Source: Methylobacterium sp. NEAU K
GTDB lineage: Bacteria; Pseudomonadota; Alphaproteobacteria; Rhizobiales; Beijerinckiaceae
Reading direction: 5' to 3'
Assembly: GCF_030700285.1 (NCBI RefSeq)
Contig: NZ_JAUYZJ010000007.1
Coordinates: forward strand, 124,001-188,000
Length of the DNA: 64,000 nucleotides
Shown: piece after piece, positions 63,656 through 64,000 of the stretch
How positions within the stretch are numbered: position 1 is the first letter of the stretch
Layout: each line of letters starts with the position of its first letter
Program-made: the position numbers and the translations under genes
The notes under the pieces: model-generated
What the model was told of the DNA's origin: nothing
Databases searched by the model: none
The model's input: the letters and a program-made list of their open reading frames with translations, nothing else

Positions 63656-63777
63656 GACGGTGCAGGCTGGGCGCAGAGCCCGTCGCGCCTGCGCCGCGCA
63701 TTTCTGAAGCGGGGTTCCCCTATCCCGCCTCACTTCGTTCGGCCCCCTCCCCCGCATTGGGCGGAGGGCCAGGGGTG

Positions 63778-64000
63778 TCAGCCCCGCGCCGCGAGCCACG
63801 CCTCGATCTCGCCGATGAGCGCCGCGCGGGCGCCCTCGTGCGTCACGGACTCGATCGCCTCGCCCACGAAGGCCTGGACCAGCAGGCTTTCCGCCACGGA
63901 GCGCGGCAGGCCGCGTGCCATGAGATAGAAAAGCAGATCGTCGTCCGGGGCGCCACAGGTCGCGCCGTGGCCGCAGGCGACGTCGTCGGCGAAGATCTCA
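63778..64000 (-). CDS. sufD: Fe-S cluster assembly protein SufD, N-terminal part missing
   Basis: Only the last 73 codons are in the window. They read EIFADDVACGHGATCGAPDD, then LLFYLMARGLPRSVAESLLV and end AWLAARG, the conserved C-terminal helix-bearing end of SufD/SufB proteins. SufD works with SufB and SufC as scaffold. The following gene is sufS. Confidence 0.92.
   Translation of the reverse strand, partial: EIFADDVACGHGATCGAPDDDLLFYLMARGLPRSVAESLLVQAFVGEAIESVTHEGARAALIGEIEAWLAARG

Overview
The window is a 64 kb piece of a GC-rich alphaproteobacterial chromosome. Several signs point to the order Hyphomicrobiales (Rhizobiales), most probably Methylobacterium or a close relative: the dusB-ntrB-ntrC operon divergent from a fused ispDF, a CcrM-type methyltransferase, an F0 ATP synthase operon (atpI-B-E-F'-F) separate from F1, a suf operon ending in a DUF59 gene, and Hint_2/GH16 surface proteins. 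The genus is an inference from gene content and protein style; no rRNA is present to confirm it. I saw no tRNA, rRNA, CRISPR array, intact insertion sequence or prophage.

Layout. 1-8.7 kb, mostly minus strand: a YcjX-like NTPase (cut by the window edge), an exported protein with a P5-like domain, hisN, an AI-2E-family exporter with a long C-terminal extension, an exported MmgE/PrpD protein, pncB and a general-stress flavin-binding protein. 8.9-16.1 kb: mrp and mobA (plus), then two cyclophilins, coaD, gyrA and a His/Trp-rich secreted protein (minus). 16.4-25.2 kb: an S49 peptidase, a beta-hydroxyacid dehydrogenase, a P1-family peptidase, a translationally coupled hybrid kinase and 93-residue protein, rarD and a chemoreceptor. 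25.5-29 kb: a four-gene overlapping operon for lipid-linked sugar transfer (GT39, GT2, LAB_N, flavin-binding protein). 29-36.1 kb: a cystathionine beta-lyase, a small Rmf-like protein, ntrC-ntrB-dusB and ispDF. 36.2-45.5 kb: an M32 carboxypeptidase, an ABC-F ATPase, small proteins, rlpA, ccrM, mutY, a DUF721 gene and a DsbA-like protein. 45.7-48.6 kb: the F0 operon with intercistronic hairpins and a terminator.

48.6-52.5 kb is the accessory part. It holds a long stretch without a convincing gene, a small secreted protein with a sorting-signal-like tail, a probably frameshifted remnant, and a two-gene unit in which a GH16 glucanase domain is fused to a Hint (self-splicing-type) domain and a 'GWA' domain, followed by a second gene that is almost only the GWA domain. 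This is the best candidate for unusual biology here. 52.5-60 kb returns to household genes: NDH-2, a formate/nitrite-type channel, a CinA/MoaB-type protein, sfsA, an FkbM methyltransferase, an alpha/beta hydrolase and a two-gene ABC-2 exporter. 60.3-64 kb holds small membrane or unknown proteins and the end of a suf operon (sufD-sufS-DUF59).

Functional threads: nitrogen control (dusB-ntrBC), Fe-S cluster assembly (suf, mrp), NAD and CoA synthesis (pncB, coaD), isoprenoid precursors (ispDF), outer-membrane lipid decoration (GT39 operon), DNA maintenance (gyrA, mutY, ccrM) and respiration (F0, NDH-2). Several small genes too short for routine calling are proposed: a 57-residue Rmf-like protein, a 29-residue membrane peptide and a coding-like remnant.
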